From Conchocele bisecta (taxonomy: Eukaryota; Mollusca; Bivalvia; Lucinida; Thyasiridae): a DNA stretch of 64,000 nucleotides. The translations under genes and the position numbers were made by a program. The DNA lies in contig CM055266.1 in NCBI GenBank assembly GCA_029237695.1, forward strand, positions 112,671,370-112,735,369, written 5' to 3'. Within the stretch, counting starts at the first letter, position 1; each line of letters begins with the position of its first letter. The notes below the pieces were generated by a model. It did no database searches, was not told the DNA's origin, and saw nothing but the letters and a program-made list of their open reading frames with translations. Shown here one piece after another: positions 20,986-32,751 of the stretch.

Positions 20986-21261
20986 TGTTGAGAAGTGGCT
21001 CATGTAAATATTTGCTGCTACAGATAGAGGATTGTCGTAGAGAGGTGACAGTATAACATGTACTTAACTGTATGCTGGAACCAAATCTTACCTTTATATA
21101 CCTGTCTACATGTGTTGTATTGCCGTATATTAACCATATCAACCCTAAGTAACTGGAATGGACTGTGATATGCTAATGTTCCGACCAATCCAATGGTCAC
21201 AAAATGATTTTCAGATTCGTCCATTTATGAAAAGGAGGGTGTTTTTGTTCTCAAAAATATT

Positions 21262-21352
21262 AAAATTACTTTCAAAAAGTGCAGATCCTGATGAGACGGC
21301 TCGTTACGAGCCGGCTCATATGGATCTGCACTTTTTGCATAAACCGATATAG
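21262..21352. repeat. Fam-19 palindrome
   Basis: GTGCAGATCCTGATGAGACG through CTCGTTACGAGCCGGC and back to ATGGATCTGCACTTTTTGCA, then CGATATAGCGGCATTTCGGG. A closer-to-perfect copy is at 57240. Confidence 0.7.
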
Positions 21353-22436
21353 CGGCATTTCGGGTTCAAAGAGCTAATGACCCGTGGGGCCCATGATCGT
21401 CCAATGATTCATGCATAATTGCTTCGTAAATGTGAAGGGATATATGCATAACATACATGTGAACATGTTCGTCTTATCTTCTTTATATAACCCACACAGT
21501 GCATGGAGTTGCCATTTCGGCCAGCTTAGTGTGTACACGCCATCGGCCAGTTTTACCTCTTATTGCGTTTGACACATACCACTTATAATACGACAAACAC
21601 ATGAATACAATTTGGTGCAACATGATGGGGATACATCAGACAACAGCGTGCTATGCCTTGTTTTCATCAACTTTATATACAAAATCTGATATCTGAAGGG
21701 TTTCTGTGACTTGTACGTAGTTATTTAAGTGTATTGTCACTACTATCTACTTGCCTGCTATGCAACTAAATACTGATTTTGCCTGTGTCAGCTGTGCTTC
21801 TCATAATAGACAGTGCATCAGTTTGACATTTTACACATTGAAAAGTGTCCATTGTATATTTTGTGAGTGATTGTAGAAAAGCTCAGATAACTAGCGTCTT
21901 GTGTAGTCTGCTGAAACAATATTTATAGGGCGTTGTATATATTATGGGGCTTTTATTTATGTTACCATGGCAATGATTTTAACTTATATATTTGATCACA
22001 GCATGTGTGCATATTCTACCCCTCGACAAAGGGGGAACTTTAAACAAAGAAAATACAAAGACAAATAAACATATTGCAAGACTTATTATGGTTGTACACG
22101 TTCATTTGAGTCAAGGAACTTATCATTATAGTCATAGTTCATGACAAAAATGCTCCCTAGCAAGCAATTCCCGTTTCGATACCATATCCTCCCATCCCAT
22201 ATGGCCCAACCCATACCCTCCCCCTCCCCACCCACTGAGCCTATACCGCGTGATTTTGGTTTTAATGAAAGGTCGAGTGCCGTGTCTCAATTAAGCCAGT
22301 AAGTACCGACAGTGGTTCGTCTATATGAGCGGCGTGCCGTATATTAGACCCTGCCAGAAACTGGTAATCAAATAAATAGTGCGAATACTTAGTCAAGTAG
22401 GCTATGTTTCCACTTAGGCAAACATCAAGTAACATT
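21353..22436. other. Intron, mostly unrecognised
   Basis: The segment around 21545 (GGCCAGTTTTACCTCTTATT, GCGTTTGACA) resembles 43668 (GGCCAGTTTCACCTCTTGTA, GCGTTTGAAA), suggesting an old repeat of unknown type. Otherwise no palindrome or coding pattern. Confidence 0.45.
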
Positions 22437-22520
22437 CCTCATGATAAACTATCCTGTATAGTGGAACACAGGGTGTCCTGTGTAGAGAGACTTCGCTGGA
22501 ATTCAGGATTTGCAATATAT

Positions 22521-22798
22521 CTGCAGAGCTGCAGATAAGCTTTGTGTCTAAAGCGTACTATATCCCCCGATTTCAATATCATTGCGTATTTTATTTTTAC
22601 AAATGGATTATTGATTTTGTTCATTACTAAATAGGAACAAAGGATAAAGAAACACTGTTTCACTACTCAATTTGAATATCAATGCGTATTTTCACATTGC
22701 TGTGCGTATTTTGTACTCCCAATTTTGATAATCAATGCGTATTCAGCTAAAATGATTGCGTAAAATACGCCAACACGCACCTTATCTGGAGCTCTGTA
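22521..22798. repeat. Fam-18 MITE
   Basis: Terminal inverted repeats CTGCAGAGCTGCAGATAAGC and CACCTTATCTGGAGCTCTG. Inside, the word AATGCGTATTTT recurs in both orientations. Second copy at 32171. Confidence 0.7.
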
Positions 22799-22810
22799 TC
22801 TGTGTGCTTT

Positions 22811-22999
22811 GTACAGTGGAACCTCTCCAAACCGGACCCACTGCGAGGTCCCCAGGGAGGCCGGTTTGGAGATGTTCAACTGTAAATCAGACATGTGAGC
22901 AGTTCATGACACAGTCTAGTGTTTTGCAATCATGAACAATAATTGTAATCAGAGATAATAGCGAAACACGTCAAAGGTAAAAATATATATTTTTGCGAG
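22811..22999. repeat. Fam-1 variant B, truncated
   Basis: The head hairpin (22812-22882) is followed by the variant B internal segment AGTCTAGTGTTTTGCAATCA. The far arm is not found. Confidence 0.7.
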
Positions 23000-23106
23000 T
23001 GAGCATGTTTTATAACCAGAATGAAATGACAGTGAACACATTAAATGATAACACACTCGGGTCCCCATGTTTTACTATTAGTTACGCTTTTAAGCATTAG
23101 CACACC

Positions 23107-23345
23107 TGGGGGCCGTTTCACTAAACTTCTTACGACTAAAATGTTCGTAAGCGCAAATTTAGAATCGTCTGCAAATTTCAATTGATGGATTTACATTTAT
23201 TGAGCATATGCTGCATGCAGCCTATGCTCAATAAATGTAAATCCAACAATTATTTACAAGAAAACAATGTTAATGTGAAATTTACAGACTATCATAATTT
23301 TGCACTTACGAACATTTTAGTCGTAGGAAGTTTAGTGAAATGGCA
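23107..23345. repeat. Fam-2 foldback MITE
   Basis: Full-length. Loop shortened to GCATATGCTGCATGCAGCC. The right terminus ends TTTAGTGAAATGGC. Confidence 0.85.
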
Positions 23346-23459
23346 TAACACATCTGAATTGTTTGTTTACCGATTAGATTTTACCCTGTTGGTGCTTTTT
23401 TTAAATGTTCACATGCAATATCATCATAATGAAATGGCAACGGAAACCGTGATAATTAA

Positions 23460-23642
23460 ACACACCGATGTCCCCAGGGTGTCAGATTTAGGGAGATTTC
23501 ACAGTAATTCAGAGTCGGGTTTCAGGCATTACAATCTATGTATGTTCGTTTTGTAATCATGAACAGATGTTATCATCAGAAATAATTTAACACAATTAAA
23601 CATTCTGAGGTTTTCTGGTGGATGTAGATAGGTTCTAATGTA
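23460..23642. repeat. Fam-1 diverged copy
   Basis: GTCCCCAGGGTGTCAGATTT, AATCATGAACAGATGTTATC and TAGATAGGTTCTAATGTA keep the long-form order with many substitutions. Confidence 0.5.
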
Positions 23643-23726
23643 CCAGTGTCATGATTACAGATTTCTGAGAATTGGCGCGATGTTACACAGGTGAAAGACT
23701 CGGACAAGTGCCATTGAAAACTTCTA

Positions 23727-24044
23727 TTGCATGATCACGTGGTTACAACAACAACAGCATTTGGTGGTCCCGGGGGTTCGGCACATATGTACTTGTGTCG
23801 TTTTTGAGAAGAATCGATTTCCGTGTCAGTAGAATCGATTCTTCGCAAAAACGACACAAGTTTGGGCCAAATCCCCTGGACAACCAAATGCAGCCTAACA
23901 TTACGCGTTTGATGAGCCACAGTTCATCAAAATCCGTTACATAATAAACAAATTATAAAAGAATACGTACTTTGAATCGGAAGGCTTCTCGAAGTTTCAG
24001 TACGTGTTGTTGTTGTTGTTGTAACCACGTAATCATACACCTTG
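23727..24044. repeat. Fam-8 element, centre rearranged
   Basis: Ends TGCATGATCACGTGGTTACA and GTAACCACGTAATCATACAC. The left half is shortened so that the GCATTTGGTGGTCCCGGGGG arm follows the CAA triplets directly. The centre is a hairpin of CGTTTTTGAGAAGAATCGAT. Confidence 0.8.
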
Positions 24045-24217
24045 TTATTGTCGTTCTGTAAGTTGCGTTCTATAATTTGGAAACGTAACAAACAGTACAA
24101 CAATATGAGATCAGATCGCATTACCCAACCCATGTATTGTAATACTGTAAGTTGCAGTTCTATATCACACACGCCATGTGATTTTGTACCTAAGAAGATG
24201 GGTGATATCTATTACAA

Positions 24218-24439
24218 CTACACTGTAACCTCTCTAAACATGACACCCTGGGAGGTCCCCAGGGTTTCCGGTTTAGAGAGATTACAGTGTAAAACATGCA
24301 TATAACTATTGCAAGACACGCGTGTGTGATTTGTGATCATGAACAGACATTATCATTGGAGGCAAATGGCAATGAAACTTATCAAAATTAAGTACAACTA
24401 ACATATCTCTGTGTCCGGTTTAGAGAGGTTCCACTGTAT
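24218..24439. repeat. Fam-1 long form
   Basis: Head hairpin TAACCTCTCTAAACATGACA ... with core CTGGGAGGTCCCCAGG, internal GATCATGAACAGACATTATC, far arm GTCCGGTTTAGAGAGGTTCC. Confidence 0.75.
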
Positions 24440-24477
24440 TTACAACGTTACGATACGTTCCGTAAATGACACCGTGC

Positions 24478-24760
24478 AGTAGCCTATTTCACCAACATTG
24501 CAAAGTATACTTATCTGGCAAAGTATACTTTGAGGGAGAAATTTTCAACTTGAGAATAAATTTATTAATTTTTGTTATACTGAATTATTACATTATCACA
24601 GCCATTTTGGCTGTGATTATGTAATACATTCAGTATAATAATTATGCATATTTTTAATCATCAAATATATGCAGTCGTTTCGGTAAAAATAAATGATTAC
24701 TCCCTCAAAGTATACTTTGCTAGATAAGTATACTTTGAAATTTTGATGAAATCGGCTACA
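24478..24760. repeat. Fam-7 foldback MITE
   Basis: Both GCAAAGTATACTT outer arms and the central TTATCACAGCCATTTTGGCT hairpin are present, with a short internal deletion right of centre. Confidence 0.85.
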
Positions 24761-25340
24761 GAGCAAATGCAGAATTTCGTCAACTTTTGACGTCAATTTC
24801 AGAAAATATCACAGTTTCTGTAAATAGTTTTCATAACAAATCTTATTAGCTACAAAATCACATGGTTTGTCTAACATATGGGCACGTAACGTACAATACG
24901 ACAATAGGCGAAGGTGTCATGGGATTTCTTCTTCAATAGGCATTCATTTATGACACAGGTCCGAGTCTTTCACCTGTGCGGTGGCACTGAACACGCTTTT
25001 CCATCTCGCAGGGCGGCGACCAAAAACAGTATAATTGTTGTAAAAATAATCTAGAAACCCGGTTTTTAGGACGGTAATTAGCACAGCAAAACTCGTAGCA
25101 CTCTAACAATTAATTTTACTGGTGCTATGGAATAAAGATGTAAGCCCAATATACGTACGGTTCTGTATGCCATGACATATCAGACAATCGTACGCGGGTG
25201 GGCTTTAATTGACGAATTTAGCGGATGAAATAAACACGAACTCGTGCCATTTTATCGCTAATTTTAACATAAATGTTTGAATTAATTCCAGCCGCCGTTG
25301 CGTACTGCGTCCCGGATGAAAGGTCTGTTTTCTAGGTGGA
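24761..25340. other. Intron, little recognised
   Basis: ACAGTTTCTGTAAATAG with AGAAAATATCACAG near 24795 is a short inverted repeat shared with about 30285-30310. ACAAAATCACATGG near 24855 matches the edge of the palindrome at 33408. The rest is unrecognised. Confidence 0.45.
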
Positions 25341-25560
25341 AGGTCACATGTTCAGCCTACTTACACTGCCGCCAGCGCTAATCTTGCCAATATTTGTAAT
25401 TTTCCTTGTTTCAAAATATACTTGAATATTGTGCTTGAAATCAAGCAACTTGATTGTCTGAGCCTGAGCTGTGCTACAGCTCAGGCTCAGACAATCAAAT
25501 TGCTTGACTGTGAGTTGTAATTACCAACACATTGTTGAATACGTTGATAATCCGGACAAG
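25341..25560. repeat. Fam-13 copy, best preserved
   Basis: Left edge ACTTACACTGCCGCCAGCGC, then TCTTGCCAATATTTGTAA and the long hairpin 'gattgtctgagcctgagctg' around TGCTACAGC. GAGTTGTAATTACCAACACA and GACAAGACTAACG form the right edge, complementary to the left edge. Confidence 0.7.
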
Positions 25561-25716
25561 ACTAACGAAGCTGGTTGTGTAGACCTTCTAAGGGAACATT
25601 ATAGGGAACTTATGCAAATACATGTGCATTCGTATCCTTTCAAAGTTGGCGGATATACCACCGGCTGGCATCTATAAATTATATGTCTATAGAGGATTTG
25701 TTCCAGCGAAACTTCT

Positions 25717-25918
25717 GATCAAATAAAACGATCATGTACGCTTAATAACGATAGATATATTGCTTGTTATAAGCGTGACGAGTGTTTAATTGATGGAACG
25801 GCGAACGGTGCATATCCTGCTCAGACTGTGCGGATGCACATGCTTATCAATATCTACACTGGTCGCAAACCCTATATGCCCTATTTCTCCAGTCGAAGCC
25901 ACTATTAGTCCTACCAGA
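25717..25918 (-). repeat. Fam-12 repeat
   Basis: GATCAAATAAAACGATCATG, AAGCGTGACGAGTGTTTAAT, CTCAGACTGTGCGGATGCAC and CTCCAGTCGAAGCCAC are in family order. Confidence 0.7.
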
Positions 25919-26278
25919 CGTTATTGTTGTTTGGCTGAAATGTGTTTTTGACGGAAACAACGATTTCCAGGGTTTACTTAATAGCAGAAAACACGGATTC
26001 AAGAATCTGAAATATAGGCAACGCCACTTGTATATGTTTATTCAATACATTTGTGTTGTAAATAATGAAGTAAACCTGTTTAGTGTTGTACATATTCACA
26101 TGTACCCACTTTGCCGTAATTACCCGCTGTTGCAAGTAGATGAACACTATTTCCAATTCCACTGATGACCATAATATTACTGGCGACATGTTCGAATGAA
26201 GAAATATGGTTGCCTGGTTTGCTACCATTTATAAGACTTTATTCTCGATAAGCATTAGATAATACCATGGCTATGTAT

Positions 26279-27082
26279 TTTAAAGGTACATGCCCACTAA
26301 GTAGGTACAAAATGCTATATATATCAGAGACATCATCTGAGACATTTTCTGGCAAAATAAACATTAATTTACCATTACCCCACGTATTGATTGGCATTAT
26401 TATACATTTTATATATCAGACGTAAATTTCCACACTGATATCAGGGGCAATAACCGTGTTTCCTTAAAACGGATACTACTATTTGTTCTCCGTATTTATT
26501 TGTCGATGTGCAATGATCATACTTTAATATAATCTGTCGAAAATATTATTTTTTCAGGTGACGCATTTAATTAGTATAAATCATTAAAATATATCATGCC
26601 TCATTTGTATATGAAAATACCTGTAGCCCATTTCATCAACATTGCAAAGTATACTTTACTAGCAAAGTATACTTTGAGGGAGTAATCATTTATTTTTCCA
26701 GAAATGCATTATTTCACATAGAACTAACAAATGCATATATTTCATGATTAAAAGTATGCAGAATTATTATACTGAATTTATTACATTATCACAGCCATTA
26801 AATGGCTGTGATAATCTAATAAATTCAGTATAATAAAAATTAATAAATTTTTCAAAAAATTGAAAATTTCTCCCTCAAAGTATACTTTGCTACTAAAGTA
26901 TAGTTTGCAATGTTGATGAAATAGGCTACTGATAGCGCCACTATCTGTAAACTAAACATTACTAAATGAGTATATCTGTATAGCGGGCACTCGTAACTTT
27001 TGGAATAGCGACACAATTATACACTTATTTAATTCCTATAAAGAACATTGTGTGCCTACTGAGTGGGTATGTACCTTTAAAT
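26279..27082. repeat. Fam-11 element interrupted by Fam-7
   Basis: Terminal repeats AAAGGTACATGCCCACTAAG and GTGGGTATGTACCTTTAA. The inside (GCAAAATAAACATTAATTTA, TTCCACACTGATATCAGGGG, GCACTCGTAACTTTTGGAAT) matches 38614 and 55131. Fam-7 at 26622-26930 is an insertion absent from those copies. Confidence 0.8.
26622..26930. repeat. Fam-7 foldback MITE, nested in Fam-11
   Basis: Full-length: TGTAGCCCATTTCATCAACA to TGTTGATGAAATAGGCTACT, central CACAGCCATTAAATGGCTGT. Confidence 0.85.
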
Positions 27083-27235
27083 ACACATACACACACTTCA
27101 AACTGTTTAGGTTATTAGAATTACTGTGCCGGTTCATTATATAAGAGCTCGTATACGCGTATATAAGAAGTAACAGAGCAAGTTTATTGCAATAACATCA
27201 AAACTTTCAGGACAGTATAATTTATGGTGCGTGTA

Positions 27236-27455
27236 CATATGAACCTCTCTAAACCGGACACCAATCAAACACCTGTGATCTTATTTTTGATGAGTTTCTT
27301 GGTCATTTATCTCAGGTGATAATGTCTGTTCGCGATCGCATAGCACACAACTATGGCTCAGAGTGATCAAATGTCTGATTTACAGTGAAACATCTCTAAG
27401 TCGGACAACCTGGGGACCTCCCAGGGTGTCCGGTTTAGAGAGGTTTCATTGTATC
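27236..27455 (-). repeat. Fam-1 long form, inverted
   Basis: The single arm comes first (GAACCTCTCTAAACCGGACA), then TTCTTGGTCATTTATCTCAG and CATAGCACACAACTATGGCT. The doubled-end hairpin finishes the element. Confidence 0.8.
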
Positions 27456-27635
27456 ATCATAGTTCTCAAAATGAGGTAAAATATACATGTAATATGTATA
27501 ATGACATAAATTCAAATTCTTAGTTCGTGTTGTGTGATCAGGCCAACATTCACAGCAATCAGGGGCGAATACATTATGAAATATTGCGTTCGCTCCTTCA
27601 TCGGGATCGTCACAGTCAGGCTGTTCGAAATACAA

Positions 27636-27991
27636 GTTGCATGATCATGTGGTTACAACAACAACAACGTCGCCCACTCCAAAGTAAGTATTATTTGATA
27701 TTTTCCTTAATATGCAACGGATTTTGATGAAATATGGCGCAGCAAACGCGTGTTCATGAGCTGCATTTGGTGGTCCATGGAGTTTGGCACAGACTTATGT
27801 CGTTTTTGCGAAGAATCTATTTATCCGTGCTAAAATACAAAAACCACCAAATGCAGCTCGTTCGATGCGCCATATTTCATCAAGATCCGAAACGTAATAA
27901 GGACACTATAAAAGAATACGTACTTTGAATCAGATGGATTATGGAAATGTCAGTACTTGTTGTTGTTAGTACCACGTGATCATACACCTTG
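27636..27991. repeat. Fam-8 element
   Basis: Nearly identical on the left to 8063 (CGTCGCCCACTCCAAAGTAA). The right end has only two GTT triplets compared with ten at 8063, so the triplet run is length-variable. Confidence 0.8.
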
Positions 27992-28095
27992 AAATAGTAT
28001 GCAAGGCAATGGGATCAGTGGAAGGAGGGTGCAAAATCAACGACCACATATGATAACGACCACCTGTGAACATCAACCACATGCGAACAACGTCC

Positions 28096-28305
28096 AGGGG
28101 CCTGTTTCACTAAACCTCGTACGACTGTAATGTTCGTAAGCGCAAATTTAGAATCGTCTGGAAATATCAATGGATGGATTTACATATGCAGCCTATGCTC
28201 AATAAATGTAAATCCAATAATTGTTAATCTGATATTTACAGACTATAATAATTTTGCACTTACCGAACATTTTAGTCGTACGAAGTTTAGTGAAACGGCC
28301 CCCTG
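28096..28305. repeat. Fam-2 foldback MITE, left loop deleted
   Basis: The left half of the hairpin is lost (GGATTTACATATGCAGCCTA joins directly). Outer arms are retained. Confidence 0.8.
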
Positions 28306-28781
28306 ATGTTCTAGTAAAAGTTGTTGCCATTTAAAACCGGATTTTATTCTACCAGAGTAATGAACTAGGCTTCTCAGTTATGCCACTGAAGAATTATTTT
28401 CTAGTATTAAATACGAAATAGTGCAACAGTTACTAAATATTTTAATCGTGTGTCAAGCTTTATCGAAGTAAAAACAAACCCACGTGCAATAACACATCTA
28501 ATCGTACAACCCGCGGATAATGCCAGTTGTTCAACTTCTGACTGAGGAACCTGAGTGTCTGGCCGTTGCGCCGAGCGTAGATTCAGATCGGCAGGCTGTC
28601 ACCTGTGAGGTTTAGACAGCAGATAGATCCCATCAGAGGTGGTGATTAGATAGCAAAACAATTTCCCCGGTTGACGATACACTATTTGCGGAAACGTAAC
28701 TCCCCAAAACACCTCCGTACCGGAAGGGAGTTTTTTTAACAGTTACATTTCGGTGACTAATGGTACACGCACTATAGAACC
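28306..28781. other. Intron, nothing recognised
   Basis: No family word or long palindrome seen before the Fam-13 copy. Confidence 0.5.
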
Positions 28782-28941
28782 GCCTGCTGTAATCTTGCCC
28801 AGATTAGCAACGTTTCTGAACACCCATTAGCAATGCCTACTAGAAATCAAGCAATTTGATTGTCTGAGCCTGAGCTGTAGTAGAGCTCAGTCTCAGTCCA
28901 TCAAGTTGCTTGGTTTGAAGTGCGATATTCTAGTATTTTGC
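28782..28941. repeat. Fam-13 copy
   Basis: GTAATCTTGCCCAGATTAGC, hairpin TTGTCTGAGCCTGAGCTGTA around TAGAGC, then TCAAGTTGCTTGG. Confidence 0.65.
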
Positions 28942-29397
28942 AATAATTCCAGCACAAAAATATTTACACAATTCCCTAACATTTGATTGGCCCGTAGCAA
29001 GTCTCTGTCCAAAATGTATATACCAGTAAACTCCCACGCCGAACTACTTTCCGTAACCGTGAGGCGCAGTTAAAATAATTCTTAACAAAACGGAAAATAA
29101 ACACATTTTCTTGATGCATTTATTTCAAATGCTGGAATTATAAGGAATGAATGGCCTTTTTGTTGAATTTATCGGGGATATAAACTTGGAAAAGTCGAGG
29201 GCCTTCGGCCTTCGTCCAGTATTTCCCGCGACTTTTCCAAGTGTATAACCCGATAAATTCACAAAAAGGCCATTCATTACTTGGAAGAGTCGCGGGAATA
29301 CTGGACGAGGCCTTCCGGCCTTCGTCCAGTATTCCCGCGACTTTTCCAAGTTTATACCCCGATAAATTCAACAAAAAGGCCATTCATTCCTATAATA
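28942..29397 (-). repeat. Fam-5 element with duplicated hairpin
   Basis: The tail comes first (AATTCCAGCACAAAAATATT, AGCAAGTCTCTGTCC), then the hairpin. The arms CATTCATT...ACTTGGAAAAGTCGCGG appear four times rather than twice, so the hairpin has been internally duplicated (about 29150-29280 and 29275-29390). Confidence 0.8.
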
Positions 29398-29920
29398 ATT
29401 TTACAAATATTGGCGAGACTAGCGCCAGCGATTGTTTGATGACGACAAGTCGGCAATGCTGTCCATAGTGTCGGTTGTAATTGGGAAGCGTTGCCACCAT
29501 GGACGGGAATTTATTTCCACACTTTCTGAGAGTCAGTATATCCGAATTTATCACATGAAATCCTTTGTTATGCCATGTTTTAGCCCATTTCATAAATGTT
29601 TTATGACACACGTGTAATAACATCAGGAGCGTATTTGATTGGATTTTCGCATCACCCTAATTACGTATTCGGAGTTATGCGCCAACGTTATGTCAAATGA
29701 ATAAAATAGAGACTTTTGGAAACTGAAGTCATGTGATAAACAGAATCTCAAACTCGTTTCCCTTTGATATGAAATTCGTCTGCACGTTTATGCACCGAGC
29801 CTCTATAAATTGTGCGTGACTCGTTTCATAAATCTCCTGTATATATCACATGATCGTTGAAAATGTGGAAATAAATTGCGCATGGACTGTACAACTTGAG
29901 GATCCCATACTAACCACATG
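29398..29920. repeat. Fam-22, copy 1 (diverged)
   Basis: AGCCCATTTCATAAATGTTT, GACACACGTGTAAT, CATCACCCTAATTACGTA and TTTATGCACCGAGCCTCT all recur, mostly inverted, in 49345-49900. Ends are not clear. The open frames here show no family. Confidence 0.5.
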
Positions 29921-30133
29921 TTGAAGTAACGGACCGAGGTCTATAAATACATTAAATATGCATAAAAGCATCAATAAATGAAACAAAAATAAGGTAAAAA
30001 AAATGTGTTTATTCCCTATATATAGACATATATAGACAAGGAGTAAAAATAAATGTTTAGCTTTATTTTTCTTCATTTATTGATGCTTTTAGGCATATTT
30101 AATGTATTTATAGACCTCGGTCCGTTACTTCAA
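29921..30133. repeat. Palindrome with ~58-base arms
   Basis: Left GTTGAAGTAACGGACCGAGG to CATCAATAAATGA, and right TCATTTATTGATGCTTTTAG to CCGTTACTTCAAC. The ~95-base A/T-rich loop includes TATATATAGACATATATAGA. Single copy in this window. Confidence 0.75.
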
Positions 30134-30384
30134 CCTGTGATACTAGCAGTTAATACAAAAGTATTAGTGTTCACATGTACTTTATACGTAAGATGATGTG
30201 AATCTCATGAACTACATGTGTTTTACAACATTTACAATATTTTCTGTTTAGTCCGTATTTTATATGAACATTTCGTCATTTACAGAAAATAACACAGTTT
30301 CTGTAAATATTTTTGATGAAAAATCGCACAATTTCTTAGGTAAAAAGTCACCATGCAATGTAAGCGTCAGATTGACACATTTAC

Positions 30385-30754
30385 AAGGTGCATGATCACG
30401 TGGTTACAACAACAACAACGTCGCCCACTCCAAAGTAAGTATTATTTGATATTTTTCCTTAATATGCAACGGATTTTGATGAAATATGGCGCAGCAAACG
30501 CGTCTTCATGAGCTGCCTTTGGTGGTCTAGGGAGTTTGGTACAGACTTATGTCGTTTTTGCGAAGAATCTTCGCAAAAACGACAGAAGTTTGGCCGAAAA
30601 TAAATAGACCACCAAATGCAGCTGAACAAGACGCGTTTGATGAGCCATATTTCATAAAAATTCATTAAGTAATAAGGACACTATAAAAGAATACGTACTT
30701 CGAATCGGCCGGGTACTTGTTGTTGTTGTTAGTACCACGTGATCATACATCTTG
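30385..30754. repeat. Fam-8 element
   Basis: Full ends AAGGTGCATGATCACGTGGT and ACCACGTGATCATACATCTT. The central hairpin is cut to CGTTTTTGCGAAGAATCTTCG. Confidence 0.8.
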
Positions 30755-30845
30755 ATCTATATCGTACATCAGTGAATTATCAATGGTACATGTCTAATTT
30801 AGCAATCATATCGACGTACGTACCGTACATCACCGCATGCGCTAA

Positions 30846-31055
30846 TATTATAGAAATGAATGGCCTTTTTGTGGAATTTATCGGGGTATAAACTTGGAAA
30901 AGCCACTTTCGCAATTGGTGATAAAAATAAACAGTTGCCGATAAAAAATTACAATTTGTCAATCAAATTGCTTGATTGCGAGTTGGCATTGCCAACAGAT
31001 GTTCAGAAACGTTGATTCTCTGGGCAAGAGTAGCGCAGGCGGTGGGTGTACATCT
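30846..31055. repeat. Fam-5 fragment joined to Fam-13 fragment
   Basis: The left arm of Fam-5 (TATAGAAATGAATGGCCTTT to CTTGGAAAAGCC) and a loop-like ATTACAATTTGTC run into AATCAAATTGCTTGATTGCG, the right half of Fam-13, ending GCGCAGGCGGTG. The join suggests deletion between two elements. Confidence 0.6.
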
Positions 31056-31065
31056 ACCATGGTGT

Positions 31066-31397
31066 ACATAGAGAATAGTAGGTTAGTGCCGTGAATGGGG
31101 AAAATATCTGGCAAGGCTTAGTAAACGGGATGGGCGAGTCTCTGCCGAGCACATCCCGTTTCAGTGCCGCGCCAGATAGTTGTCCCATTCATGGCACTAG
31201 CCTACTATTCTATTTACAAATTACAAATAGCTTTAAAATGCAAAAACATATCCCCATCCGCATCTCCAAATCGGAGAATCTGCTATTATGACAATCGCAT
31301 ATATGCATAGGCAGTGATTAGATCGTATTGACAGGATATCAAAAACGTTTCACGGCACCGTGTTTCACGGCACATACGCACTGTGTTGACGGGATAA
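31066..31397 (-). repeat. Fam-6 composite, first of a head-to-head pair
   Basis: Hairpin half first, then GCACCGTGTTTCACGGCACA and CACTGTGTTGACGGGAT. Inverted relative to its neighbour. Confidence 0.8.
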
Positions 31398-31408
31398 AAT
31401 AAAATGGT

Positions 31409-31682
31409 TTATCCCGTCAACACAGCGCGTATGTGCCGTGAAACACGGTGCCGTGAAACATTTTTGATATCCAGTCAATACTATTTTTGCATTTTACAGC
31501 CATCTGTAGGTGTTGACGGGATAAATAGAATAAAGAGAATAGTAGGTTAGTGGCCGTGAATGGGAAAAAATATCTGGCGCGGCACGGAAACGGGATGTGC
31601 TCGACAGAGCCTCGCCCATCCCGTTTCCTGAGCCTTGCCAGATATTTTTTCCCATTCACGGCACTAACCTACTATTCTCTAT
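31409..31682 (+). repeat. Fam-6 composite, second of the pair
   Basis: TATCCCGTCAACACAGCGCG first, hairpin last, ending CTAACCTACTATTCTCTAT. Only about 12 bases separate it from the inverted copy. Confidence 0.8.
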
Positions 31683-31925
31683 ATTGTTGCATATACTATG
31701 TATAGGTTATTTGATGTGTATGTGGATATATGCACGTGTTCCACGGCGTGCGATATTGCGAGACTTTAGGGCCTTTTTATTATATACGTACATCATTCGC
31801 AATTTATATGGGCTTCAAAAAGTATACAAAATGTAAATATTATAAACAAATTAGTGGTGATTTAGAAGGAACTATTTTGCGATATGAAGCGTAGTTCCGG
31901 CACTGACCAATATGAACTCACGAGA

Positions 31926-32032
31926 CGTCAATATGGACACATATTGACGTCTTGCGTTGCATTGTGTTGCATTGTGTTGCATTGTTTGCATTGTTTGCAT
32001 TGTGTTGCATTGTGTTGCATTGTGTTGCATTG
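31926..32032. repeat. TTGCATTGTG minisatellite with small palindrome edge
   Basis: GACGTCAATATGGACACATA ... TTGACGTC is followed by about eight units of 'ttgcattgtg' and 'tttgcattg'. Open frames of QCNTM repeats come from the array. Confidence 0.8.
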
Positions 32033-32170
32033 GGAAACGAAAGTACGTATATAATAAGGTGATAATATGAACTGTCTGCGTTTGTAATTGCGTACAACGA
32101 GCGAAAACATGCACACTTTGACGTCAAATACGTTTATTCTGCAAGGTTCGAACTGTACTATATATCTATG

Positions 32171-32534
32171 CCAGAGCTCCAGATAAGGTGCGTATTGGCG
32201 TATTTTCCGCACTTATTTTAGCAGAATACGCATTGATTATCAAAAGTGGGTGTACAAAATACTCACGGCAATGTGAAAATACGCATTGATTTTCAAATCG
32301 AGTGGTGAAAATTCTGTAATCGAATTGAAAATTTACTTAGTTGAGCTGCAAAAAGCAAACAGTGCAGCAAATATAAGTTTATCGTTAAATTTGTCTTCTT
32401 TTTTTATCTTTATCATATGGTACCTATTTAATAAGGAAGTAAATCAATAATACATTTGTAAAAGTAAAATACACATTGAATTTGAAATATGAGGGTATAA
32501 TACTATTTAGATACAAAACTTGTCTGGAGCTCTG
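32171..32534. repeat. Fam-18 MITE
   Basis: Ends CCAGAGCTCCAGATAAGGTG and CTTGTCTGGAGCTCTGCA. Inside GAAAATACGCATTGATTTTC and related words match 22521-22798. Confidence 0.7.
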
Positions 32535-32751
32535 CATCCGTAAAACTGGAACCATTCGTATTTTTATCTCGCAGAACGTGCTGATAATTACCTTGCATCG
32601 CTTGTATTTGTCTGTTATATAAAAATGTTAACTACGGCCTGTTTGATGAATAAAATCAAGAGGATGTGTGTCATTTGCATTGCGCACGATAAGATAACCA
32701 GTACAGGCGATCCACCAGGGACAACAAAGTGGAACAGCAGGCGGGTATCCA

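Noticed and set aside
20498..21142. 149-169-codon frames rich in Ser/Leu or Arg/Glu
   Set aside because: They are translations of the CT tract at 20689-20985.
31918..32212. QCNTMQ-repeat frames
   Set aside because: By-product of the TTGCATTGTG minisatellite.
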